Source: UBA952 sp044361535 (GTDB lineage: Bacteria > Bacteroidota > Bacteroidia > Flavobacteriales_D > Crocinitomicaceae). Taken from it: DNA of 64,000 nt. The translations under genes were made by a program, and so were the position numbers. The notes beneath the pieces are model-generated. The model did no database searches. It had not been told where the DNA came from and saw only the letters and a program-made list of their open reading frames with translations. The number at the start of each line of letters is the position of its first letter. Within the stretch, counting starts at the first letter, position 1. Shown piece after piece: positions 5,298 through 14,132 of this stretch. Location of the stretch: assembly GCA_044361535.1 (NCBI GenBank), contig JBIKIQ010000012.1, forward strand, positions 1 to 64,000, read 5' to 3'.

Positions 5298-7697
5298 ATG
5301 CGTTTCATTCTATTTTTTTTCCTTGTAACTGCTTTTCAAATTAGTGCACAAGAGCAATTATTATTTCAGGAGCCTTCATTGCCCATATTGCAACTGGCTG
5401 ATTATGATAGGCCTCCGTCCATTTCAATGGATAGTAAAAAAGCAATGGTACTATTCTCCTACAGAGAAACTTATAAGACACTTCAAGATTTAAATCAAGA
5501 GGAGCTACGTTTGGGTGGTTTGCGAGTAAATCCAATACTCAACATTTCTTCCACACAATCCTATGTTACGAATTTAAAATTGAGAACGCTATCAGATGTA
5601 AAAGCTGAACCTGAACAAATTAAAAAGCTGCCTAAAAAACCCAAAATAACGTATGTTTCTTGGTCGCCCACTGATGAATTTATTGCATTTGTAAATATGG
5701 ATGATCTTGGTTTGAGTTTATGGGTGATTGAGGTTGCGACCAAAGAAGCAAAACAACTATTGGATATTCAACTAAATGCGAATATCGGTATGCCATACAA
5801 CTGGACCAAAGATGGTAAATCTTTACTAGTTAGGTCTGTTCCTGCAAATCGCGAACAGTTGATTGATAGTAAAAAGGATCTCCCAAAAGGTCCAACTGTT
5901 TCTGTAGCTGAAGGCAAAGTTTCACAAAATAGAACGTATCAAGACTTATTGAAAAATCCAAGTGATGAAAAGAACTTTGAAATTCTTGTTGCTAGCGAGT
6001 TGAAGATGGTTAAACTTAATGGTGAAGTTAGTAGCTTTTTACCCACAGATCTTTTCATCGGCTCATCCTTTTCTCCTGATGGCTTATATGTTTTGGTAAC
6101 AACTCTGCAAAGGCCTTTTTCCTACATTGTTCCCTATTCTCGTTTTCCAATGTCTCAAAAAGTATATGATTTAACCGGTAAATTGGTAAAAGAGGTAAAT
6201 GTTGTGCCTTTAGTTGAAATTATGCCAAAAGGTTTTGCTGCTGTAAGAACGGGTAAACGAAATTTGATGTGGAGAAATGATGCACCTTCTTCTTTGGTAT
6301 TTGTTGAAGCGTTGGATGGTGGTGATCCCTCTAAAGCAAATGAATACCGGGACGAACTATTTAGTTGGAGTATGCCTTTTACTGACTCTCCTCTCTCCCT
6401 AATAAAAATGAAGCAGCGTTTTAGCGATATATATTTCTCAGATCACAATTTTATGATTGCCAAAGATTCCTGGTATGATACGCGAAACGAAAAAACGTAC
6501 TTACTCAATTTATCAGACAATACCTGTAAAATTATATCAGATAGAAACTACCAAGATGCGTATGGAGATCCTGGCTCGTTTCAGCAAAGTAAAGGAAAAT
6601 TTGGTGCCGATGTATTGACTGTAAACAATAATAAACTCCTGTTATTTGGTGATGGCTTTACCAAGGATGGTCAATTTCCCTTTATTGACGAATTTGATTT
6701 GACGACTTTAAAAACTAAACGCATATACAGAGCGAACTTTCCCGATAAAAAGATAGATTTAATAGATGTTTTTGATGAAAAAAAGGGTCAGTACTTAGTG
6801 CAATTACAAAGTAAATCAGACTATCCTAACTTTTATTTGTTGTCTGTTAAAAATAATCAAACAACGCAACTTACTTTTTCGAAAAACCCTTTTGAGTCAA
6901 TTAAATCGGTAGAGAAACAAGTAATTAAATACAAGCGAGGTGATGGCGTTGAACTTTCAGGAACACTTTATTTACCAGTGGGATACGATAAGATAACTAA
7001 ACCAAAGGTTCCACTGTTGATTTGGGCTTATCCAGAAGAATTCAAAGACAAAAATAGTGCGGGTCAAAACAAACAAAATCCCAATGAATTTACCTTTCCT
7101 AATTACGGATCTTTTGTGTATTGGGTAACAAAGGGATATGCAGTTCTGGATGATGCCTCATTCCCAATCATTGGAGAAGGAAACGAAGAGCCAAACAACA
7201 CATTTATTGAACAACTTGTGGCAAATGGACGAGCTGCTATCGATGCAGTTGATTCCTTAGGCTATATTGATCGAAAAAAAGTGGCAGTAGGTGGTCATTC
7301 CTACGGAGCATTTATGACTGCAAATTTATTGACTCATTCGGATGACTTTGCATGTGGAATTGCAAGAAGTGGAGCATACAACAGAACCCTCACACCTTTT
7401 GGATTTCAATCGGAACAACGGAATTTTTGGGATGTCGCTCAAATCTATGGAAATATGTCACCATTTTTTACCGCCAACAAGATGGATAAACCTATTCTAT
7501 TGATACATGGAGAGGCAGATAATAATCCAGGCACTTTCACTTTGCAAACAGAACGCTATTTCCAAGCAATTAAAGGTCTTGGTGGTAACGCACGCATGGT
7601 AATTCTCCCTAAAGAAAGTCATGGATATGCTGCAAAAGAAAATATTTTACATGTGTTGTGGGAACAAGAACAATTTTTAGATAAGTATTTGAAGTAA
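5298..7697 (+). CDS. S9-family serine peptidase, glutamyl-endopeptidase-like (S9D)
   Basis: A 799-residue exported peptidase. Residues 1-18 are a signal peptide (MRFILFFFLVTAFQISAQ). Residues ~20-530 form the beta-propeller, with WSPTDEFIAFVN and FSPDGLYVLVTT as WD-like blades. The C-terminal alpha/beta-hydrolase holds nucleophile Ser668 (GGHSYGAF), Asp741 (HGEADNN) and His775 (KESHGYAA). The block RSGAYNRTLTPFGFQ is characteristic of the S9D group related to plant chloroplast glutamyl endopeptidase. It probably degrades peptides in the periplasm. The ATG at 5298 is preferred over an in-frame TTG at 5280 because the latter is part of the -7 box. It is followed by a dispersed repeat and has no operon partner. 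Confidence 0.92.
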   Translation: MRFILFFFLVTAFQISAQEQLLFQEPSLPILQLADYDRPPSISMDSKKAMVLFSYRETYKTLQDLNQEELRLGGLRVNPILNISSTQSYVTNLKLRTLSDVKAEPEQIKKLPKKPKITYVSWSPTDEFIAFVNMDDLGLSLWVIEVATKEAKQLLDIQLNANIGMPYNWTKDGKSLLVRSVPANREQLIDSKKDLPKGPTVSVAEGKVSQNRTYQDLLKNPSDEKNFEILVASELKMVKLNGEVSSFLPTDLFIGSSFSPDGLYVLVTTLQRPFSYIVPYSRFPMSQKVYDLTGKLVKEVNVVPLVEIMPKGFAAVRTGKRNLMWRNDAPSSLVFVEALDGGDPSKANEYRDELFSWSMPFTDSPLSLIKMKQRFSDIYFSDHNFMIAKDSWYDTRNEKTYLLNLSDNTCKIISDRNYQDAYGDPGSFQQSKGKFGADVLTVNNNKLLLFGDGFTKDGQFPFIDEFDLTTLKTKRIYRANFPDKKIDLIDVFDEKKGQYLVQLQSKSDYPNFYLLSVKNNQTTQLTFSKNPFESIKSVEKQVIKYKRGDGVELSGTLYLPVGYDKITKPKVPLLIWAYPEEFKDKNSAGQNKQNPNEFTFPNYGSFVYWVTKGYAVLDDASFPIIGEGNEEPNNTFIEQLVANGRAAIDAVDSLGYIDRKKVAVGGHSYGAFMTANLLTHSDDFACGIARSGAYNRTLTPFGFQSEQRNFWDVAQIYGNMSPFFTANKMDKPILLIHGEADNNPGTFTLQTERYFQAIKGLGGNARMVILPKESHGYAAKENILHVLWEQEQFLDKYLK

Positions 7698-7698
7698 G

Positions 7699-7775
7699 AG
7701 GGTTATCGAATTATCGAACCTTGACGCGATTTTTGATAGGTCAAGACAAAACTTGATTTGGAAGGGGGTTGGTTG
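7699..7775. repeat. Dispersed intergenic repeat, copy 1
   Basis: Begins directly after the peptidase stop codon. The core TATCGAATTATCGAACC is followed at fixed distance by GACAAAACTTGATTTGG and GGGTTGG. The same blocks recur at 13125-13207, 13926-14018 and 19262-19310, all in the same orientation. This copy lacks the hairpin seen in front of the others. No gene is seen between it and 7976. Confidence 0.7.
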
Positions 7776-7976
7776 TCATTATTGAAAAATTGGTTCAGAT
7801 AGAGTAATTCTTAAATAGAAAATCTCTTTAAATTATTAAATGATATTGCTATAATTGACCGACGTCAGGTTTTTCAATTTTCATTCTTCGCAAAAATTAC
7901 ATGATACGTCGCAAAAAATAGCGCAAACAAAATAAAAAGTATATTTTGCCGAAAATACGGTTTAATTATTCTGAAT

Positions 7977-9005
7977 ATGAGGTCAAACTTTACCAAGGTA
8001 TCTGTACATGTCATTGGATGGTGTCTTTTATTTTTAGTTCCTTTTTTTTGGACTTATCAAACTTCTAAATCCTTTTCTCCTATTTTAACAGTAAAACCAT
8101 TTTTACCCATTGGTATAATGGGAGCCGCTAACATTTTGTTATTCTATTTAAATTATTTTATTTTAATCCCAAAATTTCTTTTTCATAAACGTTACTTTCT
8201 ATACATCAGTACTTTATTGTGTAGTATTTTCTTTTCTTTTCTTTTTTCTTTTTTGGTTTTTAAAGTTTTTGGATTTTCTCCGGATGATTTAGTAGCTGCG
8301 AATCCCTTTCTACGTTATATCAGACCGTTTGCACAAGCCAATGCATTTCTATTGCTTGCCATAACTTTAGTGACCTCATTGACATTGGCATTCAACGATA
8401 GATTGAAACAAGCTGAAAGAGAAAAATTCTCTGCACAAATTGCTATTCTCAAATCACAAATTAATCCTCATTTTTTGTTCAATACGTTAAATAATATTTA
8501 TGCAATTGCCTTAGACACATCTCCTAAAACTGCTGAAATGCTGAACAAATTATCAGATATAATGCGTTATACGATGAAAGACACACAACAGGATTTTGTG
8601 TTATTAGAAGAAGAAATAAACTATGTTAACAATTACATTGAGCTTCACAAAATTCGATTAGATAAAAATGTAAAGTTAGATTACACCATTAATGGTAACT
8701 TTACCATTCACCAAATTGCACCAATGTTACTTATTCCATTTATTGAAAATGCATTTAAGCATGGGGTTAATCCTGAACAAAATAGTCATATTAAAATAGA
8801 TTTAGCATTACATGAAAATGAATTAAAAATTCTTGTGGTTAATCAAAAAGTGCCTACACAAAGAGAAACTTTCGAAAAAAGTGGCTTAGGAATTGAGAAT
8901 ACAAAACATCGCTTAGAATTAATCTATCCTGAGAACCACCAGTTATCAATTATTGATACAGAACATGAATATTCAGTTACACTTTGTTTGAATTTAAATG
9001 ATTAA
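7977..9005 (+). CDS. LytS/YehU-type sensor histidine kinase
   Basis: This 342-residue kinase has four hydrophobic segments in residues ~10-140 (for example GIMGAANILLFYLNYFIL and FLYISTLLCSIFFSFLF), a short coiled segment, then the His_kinase domain. The phosphoacceptor His165 sits in QINPHFLFNT, the hallmark of the LytS family. The ATP-binding region follows (PMLLIPFIENAFKHGV; SGLGIENTKHRLELIY). It has no recognisable extracellular sensor, so the membrane helices probably sense the envelope. It overlaps its cognate regulator by 8 nt. The TonB receptor/DUF4249 pair downstream may be the target, but that is inferred from position only. A near-match -7 (TATATTTTG) lies ~23 nt upstream. Confidence 0.93.
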   Translation: MRSNFTKVSVHVIGWCLLFLVPFFWTYQTSKSFSPILTVKPFLPIGIMGAANILLFYLNYFILIPKFLFHKRYFLYISTLLCSIFFSFLFSFLVFKVFGFSPDDLVAANPFLRYIRPFAQANAFLLLAITLVTSLTLAFNDRLKQAEREKFSAQIAILKSQINPHFLFNTLNNIYAIALDTSPKTAEMLNKLSDIMRYTMKDTQQDFVLLEEEINYVNNYIELHKIRLDKNVKLDYTINGNFTIHQIAPMLLIPFIENAFKHGVNPEQNSHIKIDLALHENELKILVVNQKVPTQRETFEKSGLGIENTKHRLELIYPENHQLSIIDTEHEYSVTLCLNLND

Positions 9006-9690
9006 AGCTATTGCAATTGATGATGAACCATTAGCACTTAAGGTTATAGAAATCTTATGCTTGAAAACCAATTTTATTGATCTTCAAAAAACATTTACCA
9101 AACCGAGTGAAGCATTAAAATATTTGCGAAAATATCCAACAGATTTAATCTTTGTAGACATTCATATGCCATCAATTTCAGGAATAAGTTTGGTGAAGGA
9201 ACTACAACAAAATACGATGGTAATTTTCACAACCGCTTTCAGCGAATATGCCGCAATTAGTTATGAATTGAATGCCATTGAATATTTATTAAAACCTATT
9301 AACCAAAGACGATTTGATCAAGCAGTAAATAAAGCTAGAGATTATTTTAACATTCATGGACAACTAGAAAATATTCAAGAAAAGTATATTTTCGTCCGCG
9401 CAGATTTTAGTCTGGTAAAAATAATCTTGACGAAAATTTTATTAATTGAAGGGTTTGCTGACTATTTGAAAATTCACATCGAAGAACAGAAAACTATTGT
9501 GACCAGAATGCCCATGAAAGTTATCATGGAAAAACTACCTTCCAGCGATTTTATAAGAGTTCACCGAAGTTTTATTTTACCATTTGCTCGAATTGAATCT
9601 GTCCGAAATAAAACGATATCTACAAAAGGTAAGGATATTCCAATAGGAAAATCTTATGTCGAAGATTTTTTTAATCGATACAAAATCTAA
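8998..9690 (+). CDS. LytTR-family response regulator
   Basis: A 230-residue protein with an N-terminal receiver domain: acidic pair in IAIDDEP (residues 8-9), phosphoacceptor Asp54 in FVDIHMPS, Thr in IFTTAFSEYA, and Lys in EYLLKPIN. A C-terminal LytTR DNA-binding domain (residues ~125-228) contains ADYLKIHI, KVIMEKLPSSDFIRVHRSFIL and GKDIPIGKSYVEDF. It forms a two-component pair with the kinase in front (8-nt overlap). LytTR proteins bind pairs of direct repeats upstream of targets. In the 9691-9864 gap before the TonB receptor I see A/T-rich sequence but no clear direct repeat that would prove regulation. Confidence 0.95.
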   Translation: MIKAIAIDDEPLALKVIEILCLKTNFIDLQKTFTKPSEALKYLRKYPTDLIFVDIHMPSISGISLVKELQQNTMVIFTTAFSEYAAISYELNAIEYLLKPINQRRFDQAVNKARDYFNIHGQLENIQEKYIFVRADFSLVKIILTKILLIEGFADYLKIHIEEQKTIVTRMPMKVIMEKLPSSDFIRVHRSFILPFARIESVRNKTISTKGKDIPIGKSYVEDFFNRYKI

Positions 9691-9864
9691 TTTCTGGTTC
9701 TTTTAGACAACTCTTACTATAATTATTTTCCTTTCTTCGCACCTATTTGAAACTTCTTCGCATTTCTTTTTTATTTCGAATTCGATATTAGACTTTTGTT
9801 TCCGTAATAAGATTAACGAAAAAAAAGTAATCAAAAGGAAATAATCTAAATAACAAGAATAAAT

Positions 9865-12177
9865 ATGAGCAAATCAGTAATCACCTGTTTCTTCCTTTTC
9901 TTATCTATTTCGCTTTTTGGACAACAAAAATACACGATTAGTGGAATAGTTAAAGATAGTTTAAGTGGGGAATCGATCATAAGCGCTATGGTTCGTGTTA
10001 AAGAGCTATCGGGTATTGGAATAACAACAAATGAATATGGGTTCTACTCTTTAACAATACCAAAAGGTACTTATCAAATAAAATTTTCCTTTTTTGGATA
10101 CAAGGAAAAGGAATTGCACGTTGATCTTGATGGAAACGTGACTATGAATATTAGTCTCTCAGAACCAGTTTCTGAAATAGAGGAAATAGTTGTTAAAGCA
10201 ATTCGTGAAGATAAAAATGTCACTTCCAACGAATCCGGTGTTCAAAGATTGGACGTAAAAGAAATCAGTAAAATACCTGTGATTTTTGGAGAGAAAGATG
10301 TAATCAAAACTTTGCAATTGACTCCGGGAATCAAGTCTGGAGGTGATGGAAATGCTGGCTTATTTGTAAGAGGCGGAGCAGCTGATCAAAATCTTATTTT
10401 ACTTGACGAAGCAATTGTATATAATCCCACGCATCTATTAGGTTTTTTCTCTACGTTTAATTCTGATGCAATAAAAGATTTGACAATATATAAAGGCTCA
10501 ATGCCAGCACAATACGGTGGTAGACTTTCATCCGTTTTAGATGTAAAAATGAATGAGGGAAATACAAACAAATATAATTTTGGTGGCGGTATTGGAATTT
10601 TATCCTCAAGACTATATGCAGAGGGTCCTATTGTTATAGATAAAGGATCGTTTTTGATTACAGCGAGGAGAACATATCTAGATTTTTTTTTAAAAGCGAC
10701 CGAAAATTTCAAAGACTATCAACTCTATTTTTATGACCTCAACTTCAAAGGTAATTACAAGATCAATGACAAAAACAGAATCTATCTCTCGGGTTATTTC
10801 GGTCAAGATCGCATGGCACTTGCAAATCTATTCGGTCTGAATTGGGGTAATGGAACAGGGACAATTAGATGGAATTCAATCATTAAACCAAAACTTTTTT
10901 CAAACACTTCCCTAATTTTTAGCAATTACAGCTACAGAACTGTCTTCAACTTGTCAGATACAGAAATAAACGTGGCTTCTAAGATTCGTGATTATAGGAT
11001 TAAACAAGATTTTACATACATTCCAAATCCGAAAAATAAAATTAAGATTGGACTGGATGCTGTCCATCATACAATAACACCAGGACAGATTTCTTCTACA
11101 AATACTTCAATGTCTTTTGTAAAACTGGAAGACCGATATTCTTTGGAATCAGGTATTTACTTTTCCCATGACATTTCGTTCAGTGAAAAATTCAACCTTT
11201 CTTACGGATTACGTGGAACATCTTTTCAACTATTAGGAAAAGGAACTTTTTATGAGTTCAACGAGTCAGGCAATGCTATTTCTAGTCAGATTTACAATTC
11301 AAGAGAAGTGGTGAAAAGTTACTTCAATTTAGAGCCAAGAATGTCGATGTCATACCTTTTAAATCAGAATAATTCAGTAAAATTCGGATACACTCGGAAT
11401 ACCCAAAATCTTCATTTGTTGAGTAACTCCACAACTTCAAATCCAACCGACTTATGGATAGCATCATCTAAAATTGTTAAGCCCGAAATAAGTGATCAAG
11501 TATTTTTGGGATTTTTCCAAAATTTTAAAGAAAATAAATACGAATTCAGCACTGAAGTTTACTTTAAATACTTGAATAATCAAATAGATTTCAGAGATGG
11601 AGCATCCATTTTAGCGAATGAATTAATTGAAGGTGAACTTCTTTTTGGGATTGGTAGAGCATATGGAATTGAGCTTTTACTCAAAAAGAAAAAAGGAAAA
11701 TTCAATGGTTGGATTAGTTACACTTTGTCAAAAACAGAAAAGAAGATTAATGGAATCAATAAAAACGAATGGTATGCAGCACGTCAGGATAAGACGCACG
11801 ATATATCTTTAGTCGGGATTTATGACCTAAATGATAAATGGTCATTCTCCGCAACTTGGGTGTATAGTACCGGCAATGCGGTTACATTCCCTTCCGGTAA
11901 ATACATTGTAGACGGTCAGATACAATTTCTATATACAGAAAGAAATGGTTACCGAATGCCATCTTATCATAGATTAGATATCGGAGTGACTTGGTATAAA
12001 AAGAAAACTAAGAAGTTCGAAAGTAGCTGGAATTTAGGCTGCTACAACGCATACGGTAATAGGAATCCATATACGATAACATTCCGCCAGAACGAAAATG
12101 ACCCAACAAAAACAGAAGCAGTAATGACCTCTTTGTTTCGATGGGTACCTTCAATAACCTATAATTTCAAATTCTAA
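9865..12177 (+). CDS. TonB-dependent receptor with carboxypeptidase-regulatory-like domain
   Basis: A complete 770-residue outer-membrane receptor. A signal peptide (residues 1-20, ending SLFGQQ) precedes a carboxypeptidase-regulatory-like domain (~22-110; ISGIVKDSLSGESIISAMV, KGTYQIKFSFFGYKEKEL). The plug spans ~120-230 (KTLQLTPGIKSGGDGNAGLF, VRGGAADQNLILLD, YKGSMPAQYGGRLSSVLDV), and the rest is a 22-strand barrel ending in the aromatic ITYNFKF. The plug wording (FVRGGAADQNLILLDEA) is typical of the receptors that pair with DUF4249 lipoproteins, and the next gene is exactly that, 4 nt downstream. The substrate is unknown. The pair follows a LytS/LytTR system, suggesting regulated uptake. Confidence 0.93.
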   Translation: MSKSVITCFFLFLSISLFGQQKYTISGIVKDSLSGESIISAMVRVKELSGIGITTNEYGFYSLTIPKGTYQIKFSFFGYKEKELHVDLDGNVTMNISLSEPVSEIEEIVVKAIREDKNVTSNESGVQRLDVKEISKIPVIFGEKDVIKTLQLTPGIKSGGDGNAGLFVRGGAADQNLILLDEAIVYNPTHLLGFFSTFNSDAIKDLTIYKGSMPAQYGGRLSSVLDVKMNEGNTNKYNFGGGIGILSSRLYAEGPIVIDKGSFLITARRTYLDFFLKATENFKDYQLYFYDLNFKGNYKINDKNRIYLSGYFGQDRMALANLFGLNWGNGTGTIRWNSIIKPKLFSNTSLIFSNYSYRTVFNLSDTEINVASKIRDYRIKQDFTYIPNPKNKIKIGLDAVHHTITPGQISSTNTSMSFVKLEDRYSLESGIYFSHDISFSEKFNLSYGLRGTSFQLLGKGTFYEFNESGNAISSQIYNSREVVKSYFNLEPRMSMSYLLNQNNSVKFGYTRNTQNLHLLSNSTTSNPTDLWIASSKIVKPEISDQVFLGFFQNFKENKYEFSTEVYFKYLNNQIDFRDGASILANELIEGELLFGIGRAYGIELLLKKKKGKFNGWISYTLSKTEKKINGINKNEWYAARQDKTHDISLVGIYDLNDKWSFSATWVYSTGNAVTFPSGKYIVDGQIQFLYTERNGYRMPSYHRLDIGVTWYKKKTKKFESSWNLGCYNAYGNRNPYTITFRQNENDPTKTEAVMTSLFRWVPSITYNFKF

Positions 12178-12181
12178 TCTA

Positions 12182-12982
12182 ATGAAAAAAGTAATCTCTA
12201 TTTCAACCCTATTCCTTCTTTTGTTAACCTCCTGTGAAAAGGTTATCAATATTAACCTGAACGAAACGGATCCGGAAATTATCATTGAAGCAATCATTAC
12301 GGATATTCCTGGAGGTACTCAAACTGTAAAACTCACAAATTCGGTCAACTTTGATGATTCCAACATCGTTCCGAATATATCTGGAGCGACAGTTTCAATA
12401 ACAGATGAATTGGGGAACAGTTTTTTGCTTACGGAAACACAACCGGGTTTATACACAACTAATCAATTTCAAGGTTTTCCCGATCAGATCTATTTCTTAA
12501 TGGTTTCTGTTGATGGAAAGACGTTTACAAGCCAATGTCGAATGCCGGAAATGGTAAATTGTCAAGCTCTAGAATTTCAAAATGCTATTGCTCCTGGTCA
12601 AATAGAACCTAATTATTTTGTCATACCTAAGTTCAATGATCCAACAGGTAAAGGTAATTATTATCGTTTCCGAATTCAGAATTTAACAACAGGTAAAAGC
12701 AGTTCGAATATAATGTTGATTAGTGATGATATTGCAGATGGAGGAGTAAATTCAGCTCCAATAGTGGACCAACGGTTAACAATAAAATCGGGAGATTCTA
12801 TTTCCGTGGAGATGATGTGTATTGATAAAACTGTATATGATTATTTCTTTAGCTTGAGCCAAAATGGAAATGGTCCAAATGCAAGCGCCACACCAGCGAA
12901 TCCAATTACAAATATCCAAGGAGCTAAACTAGGATATTTCAGTGCTAATACATCTCAAAAAATCCAAATTATAGTGCCGTAA
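12182..12982 (+). CDS. DUF4249 lipoprotein
   Basis: This 266-residue protein has a lipoprotein signal (MKKVISISTLFLLLLTSCEK, lipobox LTSC with Cys18), then ININLNETDPEIIIEAIITD, the opening typical of DUF4249. It continues with an Ig-like beta domain (GATVSITDELGNSF, LYTTNQFQGFPDQIYFLMV) and the DUF4249 C-terminal block (YDYFFSLSQNGNGPNASATP, NIQGAKLGYFSANT). It is anchored in the outer membrane and is thought to work with the TonB receptor translated just before it. The DUF has no established reaction. A strong terminator at 13095-13124 closes this operon. Confidence 0.9.
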   Translation: MKKVISISTLFLLLLTSCEKVININLNETDPEIIIEAIITDIPGGTQTVKLTNSVNFDDSNIVPNISGATVSITDELGNSFLLTETQPGLYTTNQFQGFPDQIYFLMVSVDGKTFTSQCRMPEMVNCQALEFQNAIAPGQIEPNYFVIPKFNDPTGKGNYYRFRIQNLTTGKSSSNIMLISDDIADGGVNSAPIVDQRLTIKSGDSISVEMMCIDKTVYDYFFSLSQNGNGPNASATPANPITNIQGAKLGYFSANTSQKIQIIVP

Positions 12983-13094
12983 ATTGATTATACATTCCAA
13001 TCTATAAACAGACATTTCATTCATAATGGGTTAAAAAAAAAACGCTTTAACTCAATTGACTAGTCCTAAATAAACGATACAGATTATTAAAAAC

Positions 13095-13124
13095 AAAAAG
13101 CCAGTCAATTGACTGGCTTTTTTT
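13095..13124 (+). terminator. Perfect-stem terminator after the DUF4249 gene
   Basis: A 14-bp perfect stem in which AAAAAGCCAGTCAA is followed directly by its complement, ending in a run of seven T. Symmetric A and T tracts let it work on both strands. A near-identical stem with a short loop is at 19232-19261. In both cases TTGTAG or TGTAG and the dispersed repeat follow immediately. Confidence 0.85.
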
Positions 13125-13207
13125 GTAGATAGGAGTATCGAAATATCGAACCTTGAAGCTATCTACGAAAGGTGAAGACAAAACCTGATTTGGGTTGGAT
13201 TGGGGGA
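13125..13207. repeat. Dispersed intergenic repeat, copy 2
   Basis: After TGTAGATAGG comes AGTATCGAAATATCGAACC, then GAAGACAAAACCTGATTTGG and GGTTGG, matching the other copies at 7699, 13926 and 19262. With the preceding hairpin it has the layout of a minus-strand tRNA 3' end plus its terminator. The remaining sequence to 13313 contains nothing identifiable. Confidence 0.7.
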
Positions 13208-13313
13208 AATGGAATTTCTTAAATTGAATACATTTCTAATCGGTAGAAATTAATATGTCCTCAATCATAATAAAGTTATATCTAAGGTAAACGTGTGATA
13301 GCAACCTTTTAAA

Positions 13314-13601
13314 TCAAATCAATTGGTTCAGATCTTGTCGACCAATGATTGTCATAATTTCTACGATATCTTCATTTATTTTGTAGAATATGCTATCTAC
13401 GCCGCATACACATCGTCTATATCCGGGTTTAATAAAATCGACTGATTCGAATGAGAATGGATTTTCAGCTATAAGATCAAATTGTATAAAGAAAGAGTGA
13501 AAATAATTGTCGGCTTGTTTTATCCCAAACTGTTTTACACCATACTGATGAATACGAATTAAATCTTCCTAGGCAACATTACTCAATTTGTATTTAGCCA
13601 T
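13314..13601 (-). pseudogene. ParE-type toxin interrupted by an in-frame amber codon
   Basis: Reading from the ATG at 13601 gives MAKYKLSNVA, a TAG at codon 11 (13571-13569), then EDLIRIHQYGVKQFGIKQAD and onward to a natural TGA at 13314. The resumed frame keeps the ParE pattern: a beta-strand start like that of the toxin at 3630 (MAKFKLTNNAVKDL), GIKQADNYF, SVDFIKPGYRRC, SIFYKINEDIVEIMTIIGRQD with the late I-x-R-x-D ending. All 84 codons after the amber are open. So the toxin is either a recent single-base knockout or a sequencing error. It overlaps the antitoxin by 8 nt as a coupled module. No alternative start downstream preserves the N-terminal strand. Confidence 0.85.
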
Positions 13602-13833
13602 TCAGCAACTTTTTAGATTGCTTGAGTATGTCAGACTTTGAATCCGATGTAAATCCAGATTTTTCAGCTCGATCCAACCTTAGTCGGATTAGGTCAATTT
13701 GCTGTTGCTGATTTCTTGCTTGACGAATTAAATCATTCACCAATTCACTCTTACTTGAATATTCTTTGTTGTCAATTTGACTTTTTAGCCATTCATCATT
13801 TGGCTCAGTAAAGGAAATGCTTTGTCTTCTCAT
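13594..13833 (-). CDS. ParD/CC2985-type antitoxin
   Basis: A 79-residue antitoxin with an N-terminal ribbon-helix-helix (MRRQSISFTEPNDEWLKSQ, then YSSKSELVNDLIRQAR) and a charged C-terminal helix that would bind the toxin (QQQIDLIRLRLDRAEKSGF). The opening SISFTEPNDEWL is typical of the CC2985 branch of ParD. It is intact although its toxin is broken, and its promoter keeps a palindromic operator, so it may still act as a repressor or neutralise a related toxin such as the one at 3630-3950. Confidence 0.88.
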   Translation of the reverse strand: MRRQSISFTEPNDEWLKSQIDNKEYSSKSELVNDLIRQARNQQQQIDLIRLRLDRAEKSGFTSDSKSDILKQSKKLLNG

Positions 13834-13846
13834 AATGCTTGTATTG

Positions 13847-13883
13847 TGGTGTAAATATACACCAGTAACGAACCAAAAACAAA
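13847..13883 (-). promoter_or_regulatory. Promoter and operator of the second ParD locus
   Basis: The minus strand has TTTG (13883-13880), 20 nt, TATATTTA (13859-13852, one base off TAnnTTTG). The perfect inverted repeat TGGTGTA-4 nt-TACACCA (13847-13864) covers the -7 box. The box ends 18 nt before the antitoxin ATG. Confidence 0.72.
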
Positions 13884-13925
13884 TCTGTTGATAAACTTAA
13901 CAAACACCAATGAATGTAGCGTGAC

Positions 13926-14018
13926 TCAGGTTTCCCTTGTAGGGATGAGTATCGAATTATCGAACCTTAACGAAATCTACAATATGTCATGACAAAGCCT
14001 GATTTGGGTGGGGTTGGT
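13926..14018. repeat. Dispersed intergenic repeat, copy 3
   Basis: It starts TCAGGTTTCCCTTGTAGGG, very close to the terminator/tRNA-3'-end junction at 23047-23066 (TCAGGTCTTCCTTGTAGCG), then continues GAGTATCGAATTATCGAACC and GACAAAGCCTGATTTGGG. It thus links the dispersed repeat family to the tRNA-fMet 3' region. Apart from this and promoters, 13834-14132 holds nothing. Confidence 0.65.
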
Positions 14019-14109
14019 TAACTTGAATTCAATATGACATGCTTGCAAATTCCATATTCTGTATACATCAAACCTTAATTTGTATTCGTATTAAGACCCC
14101 GTCCTTAGA

Positions 14110-14117
14110 TACTTTTG
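14110..14117 (+). promoter_or_regulatory. -7 box of the SDR/AraC operon
   Basis: TACTTTTG fits TAnnTTTG and lies 16 nt before the ATG at 14133, the same spacing as at 5275 and 4209. Its TTG could be mistaken for a start codon in frame with the gene. No clear -33 element is seen. Confidence 0.6.
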
Positions 14118-14132
14118 TTTAAAATTAATTAC

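Noticed and set aside
13095..13207. CRISPR-like repeat because of recurring hairpin and repeat blocks
   Set aside because: Copies are dispersed over 12 kb with unrelated spacing, and no cas genes are present.
14115..14132. TTG as the start of the SDR gene
   Set aside because: The TTG is the end of the -7 box TACTTTTG. The ATG at 14133 gives the usual SDR N-terminus (KKTILITGASSG).
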